DNA from: CAVQZA01 sp963724805
GTDB taxonomy: Bacteria > Actinomycetota > Thermoleophilia > Gaiellales > Gaiellaceae
Assembly: GCA_963724805.1 (NCBI GenBank)
Contig: CAVRWA010000011.1
Coordinates: 992,001 to 1,056,000, forward strand
Length of the DNA stretch: 64,000 nucleotides
Reading direction: 5' to 3'
Positions 17,151 to 28,000 of this stretch are shown here, piece by piece. The position numbers and the translations under genes were made by a program. Every line of letters starts with the position of its first letter. The first letter of the stretch is position 1. The notes beneath the pieces are model-generated. The model was not told the DNA's origin. It was given only the letters and a program-made list of their open reading frames with translations, and did no database searches.

Positions 17151-18847
17151 TAGGTGCGCTGGTACTCCGGCCCCGAGCCGCCCTCGGGCGGGGTCAGGCG
17201 TCCGCCCTTCGCGGTGATCGCGCCGCACTGGACGCAGTTCGACGGCGCCAGCTTCACCGTCACCATCCCCTCGCCGGTCTCCTCGCCGACCTCGTAGACC
17301 TGCGCAGGGCACATGTGCACCCAGAGCTCGGCGACGTCGCGCGGGACAGGCTCGGCGATCCGGATGTGGTTCGGCTGGTCGTCCCGCGTCTTGTTTCCGG
17401 AGAGGAACACCGACGAGAGCTTGTCGAACGTGACGCGCCCGTCCGGCGTGGGGTACTGGTCGGCCCGTCCGCTCCGGAGCAGCGGCTGCTCGGCGTCGGG
17501 CTCCGTCGGGCGGGCCCGGCCGGGAACCTTCCCCTTCGTGACCGTCATCGCCGAGGCCAGTGCGCCGCCGACGAAGAACCCCTTGGCGAACGCCTGGCGC
17601 TGGTTGCGCACCTCCTCGAGGTCCTTCCAGATGAAGCTCTGCCGGACCGCCTCGTCGTAGCTTCCGAGAGCGCCGATCCGACTGGGTGTCTCCCCCGGCT
17701 GCAGAGCCGCGAAGGCAGCCTCGGCGGCGAGGCGGCCCGACTCGAGCGCGTAGTGCACGCCCTTCAGTGCGGGCACGTTGACCATGCCGGCACCGTCTCC
17801 GCAGATGAGCAGCCCGGGCGCGTGGAGCTGTCGCGGGAGCGAGAGGAAGCCGCCCTCCGGGATCGTCTTCGCCCCCCACTCGAGCCGCTCGCCTCCCTCG
17901 AGGATCCGCTGCACGAGCTTGTGCGTCTTCAGCTCCTGCAGGAGATCGTGGGCCGAGAGCTCGAGGTCCCGGTAGTCGAGGCCGACCACGAAGCCGAGCG
18001 AGACCATGTCCTCGCCGAGCGGATAGATCCACGAACCGCCGAACTCCCGGTAGCGCGCTTTGGTCCGCAGGGGCCAGCCCATGGTGTGGATCACCCGGCC
18101 GAGCGGCTTCGCGACCTTCCAGACCTCCTTCACGCCCAGCGCGTAGACCTGTGGGTTCCGGCCCGCAAGACCGAACTGCTCGACCGCGGCGCCTGTGAGG
18201 TAGCCCTGCGTCCCCTCGGCCAGCACGGTGACCTTCGCGACGATGTCGGAGCCGGGCTCGAAGTTGCCGAGCTCCTGGCCCTCGCGCCCGCGACCCCGGT
18301 CGCCGGTGCGGACGCCACGGACGGTGCCGTGGTCGACGAGCAGCTTCGTAGCGGCGGTCTCGGGCAGGATCGTCGCGCCGACCTCCTCGGCCTGGTCACC
18401 GAGCCAGCGGCCTAGTTGGGAGAGCGACACGACCACGTTGCCGTGGTTGCGCATCGTCGGAGGCGGCGGAATGCGGAGGGCGTTCGAGCGCGAAAGGACG
18501 TAGACCGCCTCGCCGTGAACCTCGCCGAAGCTCGGGAACTCGTCGGCCTGCGGGCGTCCGCGGAAGAGGCGACGGAGCCCGCGCGGGTTGATGACCGCGC
18601 CGGACAGGAGGTGTGATCCCGGCTGCTTGCCCTTCTCCAGCACGGCGAGCGGCACCTCGCCGAGCCGCTCGGCCACCTCCGGCGCCTCCTCGAGCAGCTG
18701 CCCGAAGCGGATCGCGCACGCGAGCCCGGCGGGGCCGGCGCCTACGATCGCAACGCCTACCTCGATCCGCTCGTCGGCCGGATCGGTCGGAGGCCCGATC
18801 GCCTCGACCGTGGCGGGCGGCGGGTAGTCGGCCGGGCGCACCGTCAT
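17150..18847 (-). CDS. Electron transfer flavoprotein-ubiquinone oxidoreductase (ETF-QO)
   Basis: This membrane-associated flavoprotein passes electrons from reduced ETF to the quinone pool. The 565 residues have the FAD motif VAIVGAGPAGLA (GAGPAG at 36-41), the ETF-QO stretch KGKQPGSHLLSGAVINPRGL, a second dinucleotide region (LLICGDGAGMVN), and the C-terminal ferredoxin-like domain. Known ETF-QOs bind a [4Fe-4S] cluster with CPxxVYE plus CxxCxxC. Here CPAQVYE and CVQC are present, but the third Cys of CxxCxxC is Ile544 (CVQCGAI). It overlaps etfA by four bases and completes the ETF chain. Confidence 0.93.
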   Translation of the reverse strand: MTVRPADYPPPATVEAIGPPTDPADERIEVGVAIVGAGPAGLACAIRFGQLLEEAPEVAERLGEVPLAVLEKGKQPGSHLLSGAVINPRGLRRLFRGRPQADEFPSFGEVHGEAVYVLSRSNALRIPPPPTMRNHGNVVVSLSQLGRWLGDQAEEVGATILPETAATKLLVDHGTVRGVRTGDRGRGREGQELGNFEPGSDIVAKVTVLAEGTQGYLTGAAVEQFGLAGRNPQVYALGVKEVWKVAKPLGRVIHTMGWPLRTKARYREFGGSWIYPLGEDMVSLGFVVGLDYRDLELSAHDLLQELKTHKLVQRILEGGERLEWGAKTIPEGGFLSLPRQLHAPGLLICGDGAGMVNVPALKGVHYALESGRLAAEAAFAALQPGETPSRIGALGSYDEAVRQSFIWKDLEEVRNQRQAFAKGFFVGGALASAMTVTKGKVPGRARPTEPDAEQPLLRSGRADQYPTPDGRVTFDKLSSVFLSGNKTRDDQPNHIRIAEPVPRDVAELWVHMCPAQVYEVGEETGEGMVTVKLAPSNCVQCGAITAKGGRLTPPEGGSGPEYQRT

Positions 18848-19803
18848 CCGGCTCTGCGCGTCTTCACGAGCTCGGTCAGCTTCGGCACCACCGAGTGCAG
18901 GTCGCCGACGACGCCGAGGTCGCAGAACTCGAAGATCGGCGCGTTCGGGTCCTTGTTGATCGCGATGATCACCCCTGATCCCTGCATCCCGACCTTGTGC
19001 TGGATCGCGCCCGAGATGCCGCAGGCGACGTAGAGCTTCGGCGAGACGGTCTTCCCGGTCTGCCCGACCTGGGTCGAGTACGGATACCAGCCTGCGTCGA
19101 CGACGGCGCGCGTCGCGGCGACGGCGCCGCCGAGCGCCGCGGCAAGCTCCTCGATCACCGTGAAGCTCTCGGGGCCGCCGAGCCCGCGACCTCCCGCGAC
19201 GATGATCTCGGCCTCCTCGATCGACGGGCCGGTCGATTCCTCCTGGAGCTGGTCGAGCATGTGGGCGGCCAGGGAGAAGTCCTCGAATGCGACGGTCACC
19301 TGCTCGACGGCCGCCGACCCGCCGGTCTCGACCGGGTCGAACGCGCCCGAGCGGAAGAGGGCGAGCCGCGGCGTCTGCTTCCAGCCGACGTCGACGATCA
19401 CCGAGTCGCCGAGCGCCGGCTGCTTGCCCACGAGCTCGCCGCCCTCGACCACGAGATCGGTCAGTTGCCAGTTGAGCCCCGCCTCGAGCCGCGCGGCGAG
19501 GGCCGCGGCGATGTCCGAGGCGAGCACCGACTGCGCGAAAAGGACGTTCTCGATCGTGTGCTCACGCACGATGAGAGCGAGGGCATCCACACGCGGCTGT
19601 GGCAGCGGCGCCTCCAGCGCCGGGTCGTCGACCACGTACACCTTCGTCGCGCCGAAGCGACCGGCCTCCTCGGCGAGCCCGGCGACGCCCGAGCCGAGCA
19701 CCGCCGCGTGCGCCTCCCCGAGCGAGGCAGCCTTGGCGAGGACACCGAGCGGCGCCTTGAGGAGCTCGCCTCCGTGGTGCTCGAGGAAGACCAGCGTCGT
19801 CAC
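18844..19803 (-). CDS. etfA: Electron transfer flavoprotein subunit alpha
   Basis: This is the FAD-binding half of the ETF heterodimer that collects electrons from acyl-CoA dehydrogenases. The 319 residues have the N-terminal domain and the C-terminal FAD domain, with GQTGKTVSPKLYVACGISG near residue 240 and AINKDPNAPIFEFCDLGVVGD near the end. Translation starts at GTG 19803, overlapping the etfB stop (GTGA). It sits between etfB and ETF-QO. Confidence 0.96.
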   Translation of the reverse strand: MTTLVFLEHHGGELLKAPLGVLAKAASLGEAHAAVLGSGVAGLAEEAGRFGATKVYVVDDPALEAPLPQPRVDALALIVREHTIENVLFAQSVLASDIAAALAARLEAGLNWQLTDLVVEGGELVGKQPALGDSVIVDVGWKQTPRLALFRSGAFDPVETGGSAAVEQVTVAFEDFSLAAHMLDQLQEESTGPSIEEAEIIVAGGRGLGGPESFTVIEELAAALGGAVAATRAVVDAGWYPYSTQVGQTGKTVSPKLYVACGISGAIQHKVGMQGSGVIIAINKDPNAPIFEFCDLGVVGDLHSVVPKLTELVKTRRAG

Positions 19804-20573
19804 AACAGCCGCTTTTCCTCGAGGTAGGCGACGATCTCGCCGGCGGCGCCACCGTCGTCCTCGATCGTGCGGGACTCGCCTCGCGGCGCAGGAGCGCCCA
19901 GCGCCAGCACGGTCGTGCGCGAGCCGGCCTCTCCGGCCCTGGCCGCGTCGATGCCGAGGTCACCGAGGCGGAGGACGTCCTGCGGCTTCTTCTTCGCGCC
20001 CATGATCCCCTTGAGCGAGGGGTAGCGCGGCTCGTTGATCGCGTCGGAGACGGCGACGACCGCCGGCAGGGGCGCTTCGATCACGTCGTACCCGAACTCC
20101 GTCTGCCGCTTCCCTCGCACGCTTCCGCCCTCGATCGAGAGATCCGCGAGCTGCGAGATCAGCGGCCGGCGCAGCCGGTCGGAGATCGCCGCCCAGAGGA
20201 CGGCGCCGTCCGAGTCGGCGGCCTGCTGGCCGAAGAGGATCAGGTCGGCGCCTTCGCGCTCCAGCGCCGCGGCGAGCACGTAGCTCGTGGCGACGAGGTC
20301 GGAGCCGACGGCCGCGTCGTCGGAGACGAGAACCGAGCGGTCGGCGCCCATCGCGAGTGCTTTGCGGATCGCGTCGAGCGCCGAGGCCGGGCCGAGGGAG
20401 ACGAGCACGACCTCGCCCTCGCCCGATCCCTCCTTGACCCGAAGCGCCTCCTCGACGGCGTTCGCGTCGTACGCGTTGAGGGCACCCTCACCGGAGCGGT
20501 CGAGGCGCTTCGTCGCGGGGTCGATCCGCTTCGTTCCTTCGGGCACCTGCTTCACGCAGACAGCGATCTTCAT
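19800..20573 (-). CDS. etfB: Electron transfer flavoprotein subunit beta
   Basis: This is the second ETF subunit, which binds AMP and docks to dehydrogenases. The 257 residues begin MKIAVCVKQVPEGTKRID and contain the NAYDANAVEEALR and DLILFGQQAADSDG motifs of the family, with the beta signature around VSDAINEPRYPSLKGIMGAKKK. It starts 30 bases after the enoyl-CoA hydratase stop, in the same operon. Confidence 0.96.
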   Translation of the reverse strand: MKIAVCVKQVPEGTKRIDPATKRLDRSGEGALNAYDANAVEEALRVKEGSGEGEVVLVSLGPASALDAIRKALAMGADRSVLVSDDAAVGSDLVATSYVLAAALEREGADLILFGQQAADSDGAVLWAAISDRLRRPLISQLADLSIEGGSVRGKRQTEFGYDVIEAPLPAVVAVSDAINEPRYPSLKGIMGAKKKPQDVLRLGDLGIDAARAGEAGSRTTVLALGAPAPRGESRTIEDDGGAAGEIVAYLEEKRLL

Positions 20574-20603
20574 CCCGGAGAGGACTCTAACGAGGCGGCG
20601 GCG

Positions 20604-21373
<770 letters not shown>

Positions 21374-21377
<4 letters not shown>

Positions 21378-21769
21378 GCGGCGACGGTCGCGCGCAGGAA
21401 GTCGACGATCTCGGAGGTCGGCGCGCCCGGGGTGAACACCCCCGCGACCCCTTGCGCCTTCAGTGTCTCGGCGTCGTCGCCGGGAATCGTCCCGCCGACG
21501 ATGACGAGCACGTCGTCGGCGCCGCCCTCGCGGAGCCCGTCGAGGATGCGCGGCACGAGGGTCATGTGCGCTCCCGAGAGGATCGAGATCCCGACCGCGT
21601 CGGCGTCCTCCTGGATGGCGGTCTCGACGATCTGCTCGGGGGTCTGGTGGAGCCCCGTGTAGATCACCTCCATGCCTGCGTCGCGCAGAGCGCGCGCGAT
21701 GATCTTGGCGCCGCGGTCATGCCCGTCGAGGCCGGGCTTCGCGATCACCACTCGGATCTTGCGCGCCAT
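21374..21769 (-). CDS. Methylmalonyl-CoA mutase, small B12-binding subunit
   Basis: This cobalamin-binding domain protein pairs with the catalytic subunit encoded at 23161-24759. The 131 residues have the base-off B12 motif DGHDRG (Asp15, His17 as cobalt ligand, Gly20), the SILSG loop at 62-66 and the later VIVGGTIP. The split of mutase into a TIM-barrel subunit and a free B12 subunit is known from archaea and several bacteria. Two unknown membrane-protein genes lie between the two subunit genes. Confidence 0.95.
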
Positions 21770-21794
21770 GGCGCGGCCAGTATAGAGCCGGTGC

Positions 21795-22526
21795 CTAGAA
21801 GCTGGAGGAGCGCCGGTGTCTGCGCTCGGCGCGGGCTAGGTGCACGCGCTCGCGCACGCCCAGGAAGATGGGCAGCATGAGGAGAACACCGAGCAGGAAA
21901 CAGGCCGGCACGAGCAGCCAGCGGCTCGAGAGCGAGGTCGCCGGGGGGATGGGGTCCTGGTGCTTCGCCGCGTCGGAGAGCATCGACGCCTCCGAGACGC
22001 CGTGCGGCACCCATGAGGCGACGAGCCAGTGACGGTGGGCGGGCGCGCCGGAGCGCTTCAGCTCGATCAGGAACGACTTCGGAGACAGGCCGCTCTCGGC
22101 CGTTGCGACGAGCACGATGTCGAGCGCGACGTCGTCGCGGTACGACCAGTCGATCGTGAGCTGCCGGATCCCGGCGGCCGGGTACGGCACGACGGGAATC
22201 TCTCCCTTTGCCCACTCCTGTCGCGTGTAGCCCTGCCGCATGCTTGGATCGGTCATCTCCCAGGAGTCGTCGACGTGGACGCGGCGAACGGCGGTCTGGA
22301 TGAAGTTCGAGGCGACGAACACGACCTCGGCCCTGCCGGCGCGATCGAGCGGGACGCTCTGCGGCGACTTGTAGACGGTCGGCGGCGCCTTGGTGAAGAC
22401 CTCCTTCTTCGGCTTGCTGCTCGGGAGCAGAACGACCGCAAGGGCGACCGCTCCTACGAGGAGACCGACTGCCAGGAGCCAGGACACACGTCGGCGGAAG
22501 CGCGGCGACGAGAGCCGCTTCCCCAT
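21795..22526 (-). CDS. Unknown membrane protein, paralog of the next gene upstream
   Basis: I do not recognise this 243-residue protein. It has a basic N-terminus, a membrane helix at about 15-34, an extracytoplasmic domain of about 160 residues, a second helix near 205-223, and a basic cytosolic tail. It shares with the adjacent protein encoded at 22536-23120 the motifs FIQTAVRR, GYTRQEWAKGEIPVVPYPA and HWLVASWVPHG, so the two arose by tandem duplication. It lies inside the mutase/ETF operon with ten-base spacing, which suggests joint expression. Function unknown. Confidence 0.75.
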   Translation of the reverse strand: MGKRLSSPRFRRRVSWLLAVGLLVGAVALAVVLLPSSKPKKEVFTKAPPTVYKSPQSVPLDRAGRAEVVFVASNFIQTAVRRVHVDDSWEMTDPSMRQGYTRQEWAKGEIPVVPYPAAGIRQLTIDWSYRDDVALDIVLVATAESGLSPKSFLIELKRSGAPAHRHWLVASWVPHGVSEASMLSDAAKHQDPIPPATSLSSRWLLVPACFLLGVLLMLPIFLGVRERVHLARAERRHRRSSSF

Positions 22527-22535
22527 GGGCGCCTC

Positions 22536-23120
22536 CTAGTTGGCTTTGTCGCTCGGGATCATCGGCGACACGTGCGGCACCCAGGACGTGACGAGCCAGT
22601 GCGCGTTCGATCCCTTGCCGACCTTCTTCGCGCCCATGTAGAAGTCGATCGCGCGGATCTTGGCTGACGCCTTGGGCAGCAGCATCACTTCGATGAGCGC
22701 CTCGCGCGGGTAGGCGTAGTCGACCTTGAACGGCGCGACGTCGATGTCGCCGGCCGGGTACGGGACGACCGCGATGTTGCCGGTCATCCACTCCTCGAGC
22801 GTCTGCCCCTGCTTGATCTCGGGGCCGACGATGGTGTACGCGTGGCGCAGGTTCTTCCGCGCGACCGCGGTCTGGATGAAGTCACGCGCCAGCGTCTTCA
22901 CGGCCGGGTCGAGCTTTCCGCTCTTCGGCAGGTGCGAGACGTCCTTGATCGGCGCCTTCGAGAACACCTCGACCTTCTTCGCGGGGTGGTATGCCCAGGC
23001 CTGGATGGCCGCCACGATGCCCGCGAGGAGGATGATCCCGGCGGCCCACGGGAGCGCGCGCTGCCAGAAAGGCGTCTTCCGACGGCCCGGCTTGGTGCCG
23101 CTGTTCGCCACGCTGCTCAT
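22536..23120 (-). CDS. Unknown membrane-anchored protein, paralog of the next gene downstream
   Basis: This is a 194-residue protein with a single N-terminal membrane helix (about 27-44) and an extracytoplasmic domain. It shares DFIQTAVARKN, TLEEWMTGNIAVVPYPAG and AHWLVTSWVPHV with the following gene. It lacks that gene's C-terminal second helix. The pair may form a membrane complex. The conserved FIQTAV helix and WVPH end do not match any family I can name. It starts about 40 bases after the mutase large-subunit gene. Confidence 0.75.
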   Translation of the reverse strand: MSSVANSGTKPGRRKTPFWQRALPWAAGIILLAGIVAAIQAWAYHPAKKVEVFSKAPIKDVSHLPKSGKLDPAVKTLARDFIQTAVARKNLRHAYTIVGPEIKQGQTLEEWMTGNIAVVPYPAGDIDVAPFKVDYAYPREALIEVMLLPKASAKIRAIDFYMGAKKVGKGSNAHWLVTSWVPHVSPMIPSDKAN

Positions 23121-23160
23121 CCTGCCCGAAGATTAGACGACGATTCCCGCGCGGGGTTAG

Positions 23161-24759
23161 CTAGAAGACGGGCGTCTCTCGCCAGGTGCCCCAGACCTCG
23201 CGCAGCGCGTCGCAGATCTCGCCCATTGTTACGTACGCGCGCGAGGCCTCGACGAGCAGCGGCATCAGGTTGACGCCGTCCATGGCGGCGGCGCGCTTGA
23301 GCTCGCCGAGCGCTGCCTCCGCGGCGGCAGCGTCCCGGCGGGCGCGGAGCGCCTGCACGCGCTCGATCTGGCCGCGCTCCAGAGCAGGGTCGATCTTGAG
23401 GATCTCGACCGGCTGCTCGGACTCGAGCTGGTAGCGGTTGACGCCGACGACCACCCGCTGCCCCTGCTCGACCTCTTGCTGATAGCGAAACGACGCCTCG
23501 GCGATCTCGCGCTGGAAGAAGTTCTCCTTGATCGCGGCGACGACGCCGCCGAGCTTGTCGATCCGGTCGAAGTACTCGTAGGCCTCCGCCTCGAGCCGGT
23601 TCGTCAGGTGCTCGACGTAGTAGGAGCCGCCCAACGGGTCGATCGTGTTCACGACCCCGGTCTCGTGCGCGATCACCTGCTGGGTGCGAAGCGCGAGCCG
23701 GACCGCGTCCTCGGTCGGCAGCGCGAGCGCCTCGTCGAAGGAGTTGGTGTGCAGGCTCTGGGTACCGCCGAGCACCGCGGCGAGCGCCTCGAGGGCGGTG
23801 CGGACGATGTTCACCTCCGGCTGCTGCGCGGTCAACGAGACACCGGCCGTCTGGGTGTGGAACCTCATCAGCCACGAACGGGGATCCTTCGCCCCGTAGC
23901 GCTCGCGCAGCTCACGCGCCCAGATCCGCCGCGCCGCGCGGTACTTCCCGATCTCCTCGAAGAAGTCGAGGTGCGCGTTGAAGAAGAACGAGAGGCGCGG
24001 CGCGAACTCGTCGACCTCGAGCCCGCGCTCGAGTGCCCAGTCCACGTAGGTGAAGCCGTCCGCGAGAGTGAATGCGAGCTCCTGGGCCGCGGTCGAGCCG
24101 GCCTCGCGGATGTGGTAGCCGCTGACGGAGATCGGATGCCACAGCGGCATCTCCCTCGCACAGAACTCGACCATGTCGGTCACCAGCCGCATCGACGGCT
24201 CCGGCGGGAAGATGTACTCCTTCTGCGCGATGTACTCCTTGAGGATGTCGGTCTGGATCGTGCCGCGCAGCTCGGCCCGCGGCACGCCCTGCTGCTCGCC
24301 GACGCAGAGGTAGTACGCGAGCAGGACGGCGGCGGGCGAGTTGATCGTCATCGAGGTCGAGACGTCACCAAGCGGAATCCCCGCAAACAGCGTCTCCATG
24401 TCGGCCAGCGAGTCGATCGCGACCCCCTCGCGGCCGACCTCTCCGAGCGACCGTGGATGATCGGAGTCGTAGCCCATCAGCGAGGGCATGTCGAACGCCG
24501 TCGAGAGCCCCGTCTGGCCGTGCTCGAGCAGGTAGCGGAACCGCCCGTTCGTCTCCTCCGCCGTGCCGAATCCTGCGAACTGGCGCATCGTCCAGAGCCG
24601 GCCGCGGTACATGGTCGGATATACCCCGCGCGTGAACGGATACTCGCCCGGGGGGCCCAGGTCCCGCTCGTAGTCGAGCTCGACCATCTCGGGCGTGTAC
24701 ACCGGCTCGTTCGCGACTCCCGAGATCGACGTGTACAGCAGCTCGGCCTCGCGCTCCAT
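23161..24759 (-). CDS. Methylmalonyl-CoA mutase, large catalytic subunit
   Basis: This enzyme rearranges (R)-methylmalonyl-CoA to succinyl-CoA by a radical mechanism with adenosylcobalamin, the last step of propionyl-CoA use. The 532 residues form the TIM-barrel substrate domain only, with the signature TMYRGRLWTMRQFAGFG near residue 50, SVSGYHIREAGSTAAQE near 210 and HTQTAGVSLTAQQPEVN. The B12-binding domain is on the separate small subunit. It is the first gene of the operon. The adenosyltransferase that would supply its cofactor lies on the far side of the giant gene. Confidence 0.96.
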   Translation of the reverse strand: MEREAELLYTSISGVANEPVYTPEMVELDYERDLGPPGEYPFTRGVYPTMYRGRLWTMRQFAGFGTAEETNGRFRYLLEHGQTGLSTAFDMPSLMGYDSDHPRSLGEVGREGVAIDSLADMETLFAGIPLGDVSTSMTINSPAAVLLAYYLCVGEQQGVPRAELRGTIQTDILKEYIAQKEYIFPPEPSMRLVTDMVEFCAREMPLWHPISVSGYHIREAGSTAAQELAFTLADGFTYVDWALERGLEVDEFAPRLSFFFNAHLDFFEEIGKYRAARRIWARELRERYGAKDPRSWLMRFHTQTAGVSLTAQQPEVNIVRTALEALAAVLGGTQSLHTNSFDEALALPTEDAVRLALRTQQVIAHETGVVNTIDPLGGSYYVEHLTNRLEAEAYEYFDRIDKLGGVVAAIKENFFQREIAEASFRYQQEVEQGQRVVVGVNRYQLESEQPVEILKIDPALERGQIERVQALRARRDAAAAEAALGELKRAAAMDGVNLMPLLVEASRAYVTMGEICDALREVWGTWRETPVF

Positions 24760-25074
24760 CGCGGGCCATTGTAGGCCCGCGCCGACCCCGGGGCCGGCGT
24801 GCGACGCGGACGAGCAGGAGCCCGTGGTCTCGGCGGACGACGGCGAAGCCGGGAAGGCTAAGGCTCGACTCGAGCTTGAGTCGCCTGATCGAGGGACAGG
24901 TCAACGGGACGGCGTCGGTCGGATCGCGGCGGCGGACGACGCTCCAACCGGCCAACCAAATGGGGGATTTCGGGCTCGTTTTCCAACTTCTGAAGCATAA
25001 ACGGCTTCAGAGCAAGGGAACGCACGACCGATGACCGAACTACAGCGCGCGAGGGTGTCGCGCGGGAAAGATCT
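24760..25074. promoter_or_regulatory. Divergent intergenic region before the giant gene
   Basis: This 315-base gap lies between the mutase gene (minus) and the giant gene (plus), so it must hold both promoters. It has no credible ORF. Two hairpins are visible on the plus strand. One is CTGAAGC 24990-24996 with GCTTCAG 25004-25010, its AT-rich loop including a possible -10 (CATAAA). The other is CGCGCGA 25046-25052 with TCGCGCG 25058-25064. The second abuts the GGGAAAG ribosome site and could hide it. No riboswitch family was recognised. Confidence 0.5.
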
Positions 25075-28000
25075 ATGGCGAGCTACCGAAACCTGCGGCT
25101 TTGGAGCGCGCGCGCGCCGCGCGTGCTGTCGGCATTCGTCGCCGGCCTCGCACTCACCGGGCTGATCCTCCTCCTCGGCACGGTCCTCCAGCCCACCCGG
25201 GTCGTCCCCGCGTTCGTCACCCACCAGCTCGGCGAGGCCCAGTCAAGCGCCAAACAGCCCCAGTCGCTCGCCAGCTCGGGGCTCCACGCGACCGTAAGCA
25301 GGCAGGGCTTCACGGCATCCGACGGGCGCTCCAAGTGGCTCACCCTGACGAACGCCGCCGCCCCCACGGCGGACTGGTCGTACTTCGAGCACGGCGTTGC
25401 CCGGCAGACGTCGTTCGGCACCCAGACGATCACCATGACGCCGGGGAACGTCGAGGAGTTCGACACCGTCGTCGCCCACCACGGCGTCAAGACCTGGCGG
25501 TGGCAGCTCGGCTCGCCAAACCTCAACCCGTACTTGAGCCCTGACGGGAGCGTGAGCTTCCGCAGCGGCGGCAAGCGGGTCGGCCTCCACGTCGACCCGG
25601 CGCAGATCTACGACGCCTCGGGCAACGCCGTCACACCCGCCGGCGCCCGCTGGTCGCTCCGCCGCGCGAACGACGGCTGGCTGCTCGAGCTCCAGCTCGA
25701 CGACTCGACCCTGCCGGTGCCGTACACGATCGACCCGTCGGTCTCGAGCGTCAGCTTCGCCGGCTCGCCGCAGACCGCCCTCGCCCGCTCGACCTGGACA
25801 GTCGGCTTCACGACGAGCTCGACCGGGACGCTCGCCGCCGGGTCGACGATCACGGTCGTGTTCAACGCCGGCTTCACCGTCCCGGCCACTCCTGCGGTCA
25901 ACCTCGGCCCCGCCTTCGCGAACTGCAGCGCGACCGCTTCGGCCGCCGCGCAGACGGTGACGGTCACGCTCGCCGGCGGCTCGTGCGCCGTCGCGCCGAG
26001 CACCCCGGCCACGCTCCAGCTGGCCGGGCTCACGAACCCGGCGGCGGGCTCCCTCCTCGCCAACACCTTCAGCGTCAAGACGTCGGTCGACTCGACGAGC
26101 GCGATCAACCCGGGCTCGCCGGTCGTGATCGCCGCAGCGACGACGCCGACCGCGGTCACGTTCGCGTCGACCACGCTGGCCGCCGCGGCGCGCTCGACGT
26201 GGACGGTGGGGTTCAGTTCGACCTCGACCGGGGGGCTCGACGCCGGCGACACGATCACGGTCGTCTTCCCGAACGCGACGTCCGTGTTCTCCGTCCCGGC
26301 GACGCCGACGGTGCTCCTGACCAAGGCCTTCGCCAACTGCTCGGCGGCCGCAACCGGCGCGTCGCAGACGGTGACGATCACCCTCGCCGACAACGGCGGC
26401 ACCTGCTCCCTCCCGAACAGCGCCGCCGCCGCCCTGCAGATCCTCGGCGTCACCGCCGGCGTCGCCGGCTCGCCGGCCGCCAACCTCTGGAAGGTCAGCA
26501 CGAGCGCCGACACGACCGTCGCCAACCCGGCCGCACCTCCGGTGATCGCCGTCGCGACGGCACCGACCGCGGTCACCTTCGGTACGAACACCCTCAGGGC
26601 CAACGCCCGCGCACTGTGGACCGTCGGCTTCACGACGAGCGCAACCGGATCGCTGCGCACGGGCGACACGATCACGGTCGTCTTCCCGAACGCGACCTCG
26701 GTCTTCAGCGTCCCGGCGACGCCGACGGTGTACGCCACGAAGGGCTTCGCCAACTGCGCGCTGGACGCGACCGGTGCCTCGCAGACGGTCACGATCACCC
26801 TCAGCGACAACGGCGGCACGTGCTCGCTGCCCGCGGGCACGCCCGCCATCGTCCAGATCGCCGGAATCACTTCCGGTGCCGCCGGCACTCCGGCGGCGAC
26901 CCTGTGGAAGGTCAGCACGAGCTCGGACACCACCGCCGCGAACCCGGCCGCGATCACCATCAACGCCGCGGTGGCACCCACCGCCGTGTCGTTCGCGGGC
27001 AGCACCCTGGCGGCCAACGCCCGCGCGACCTGGACGATCGGCATGACGGTGTCGGGGACGGGCAACCTGCGCACGGGCGACACGATCACGGTCGTCTTCC
27101 CGAACGCTACCTCGGTCTTCTCGGTGCCGGCGAACCCGACGATCATCGCGACGAGGGGCTTCAACAAGTGCGACGTCTCGGCGACGGGCTCCGGGCAGAC
27201 CGTCACGCTCACGCTGGACGACTCGGCCAGCAACTGCGTCATCGCCAACGGCACGGTCCTCTCGTTCCAGATCGTCGGCGTCACCGCGGGGGCCGCCGGC
27301 ACGCCCGCGACGACCCTCTGGAAGGTCAACACGAGCAACGACACGACTCCCGGCAACCCCGGCGCGGGGATCACGATCAGCGCCGCGACCGCGCCGAGCG
27401 CCGTGACCTTCGCCTCGACGACTCTGGCCGCCAACGCGCGCGGCACCTGGACCGTCGGCTTCACCTCGAGCGCGACCGGCCAGCTTCGCGCGGGTGACAC
27501 CGTCTCGGTCGCGTTCCCGAACGCGACCTCGATCTTCACCGTCCCCGCGACGCCGACCGTAGTGCTCACCAAGGGCTTCAACAACTGCGCGGTGACGAAC
27601 CCCACGACCGTGACGACGACGGTCACGTTCACGCTGGCCGACAACGGCGGCACCTGCTCGCTGTCGAGCAGCACCGCTGCGACGGTGCAGATCCCGGGGA
27701 TCACGAGTGGCGCCGCCGGCTCGCCCGCCGCCGCGAACTGGACCGTGAAGACGAGCGTCGACACGACCGCCACCGCGGTCGGCGTCGCGCCGACGATCGC
27801 CGCGGCCACGGCGCCGACCGCGGTCACCTTCGCGGCGACGACGCTCGCCGCAAGCGCGCGCGCCATCTGGACGGTCGGCTTCACGACGAGCGCCACCGGA
27901 GCGCTTCACTCGGGTGACACCGTCTCGATAGCGTTCCCGAACGCGACCTCGATCTTCACCGTCCCCGCGACCCCGACGGTGATCCTGACGAAGGGCTTCT

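Noticed and set aside
24760..25074. Possible c-di-GMP or c-di-AMP riboswitch before the giant gene
   Set aside because: Only simple hairpins are visible; the conserved cores of those classes were not recognised.
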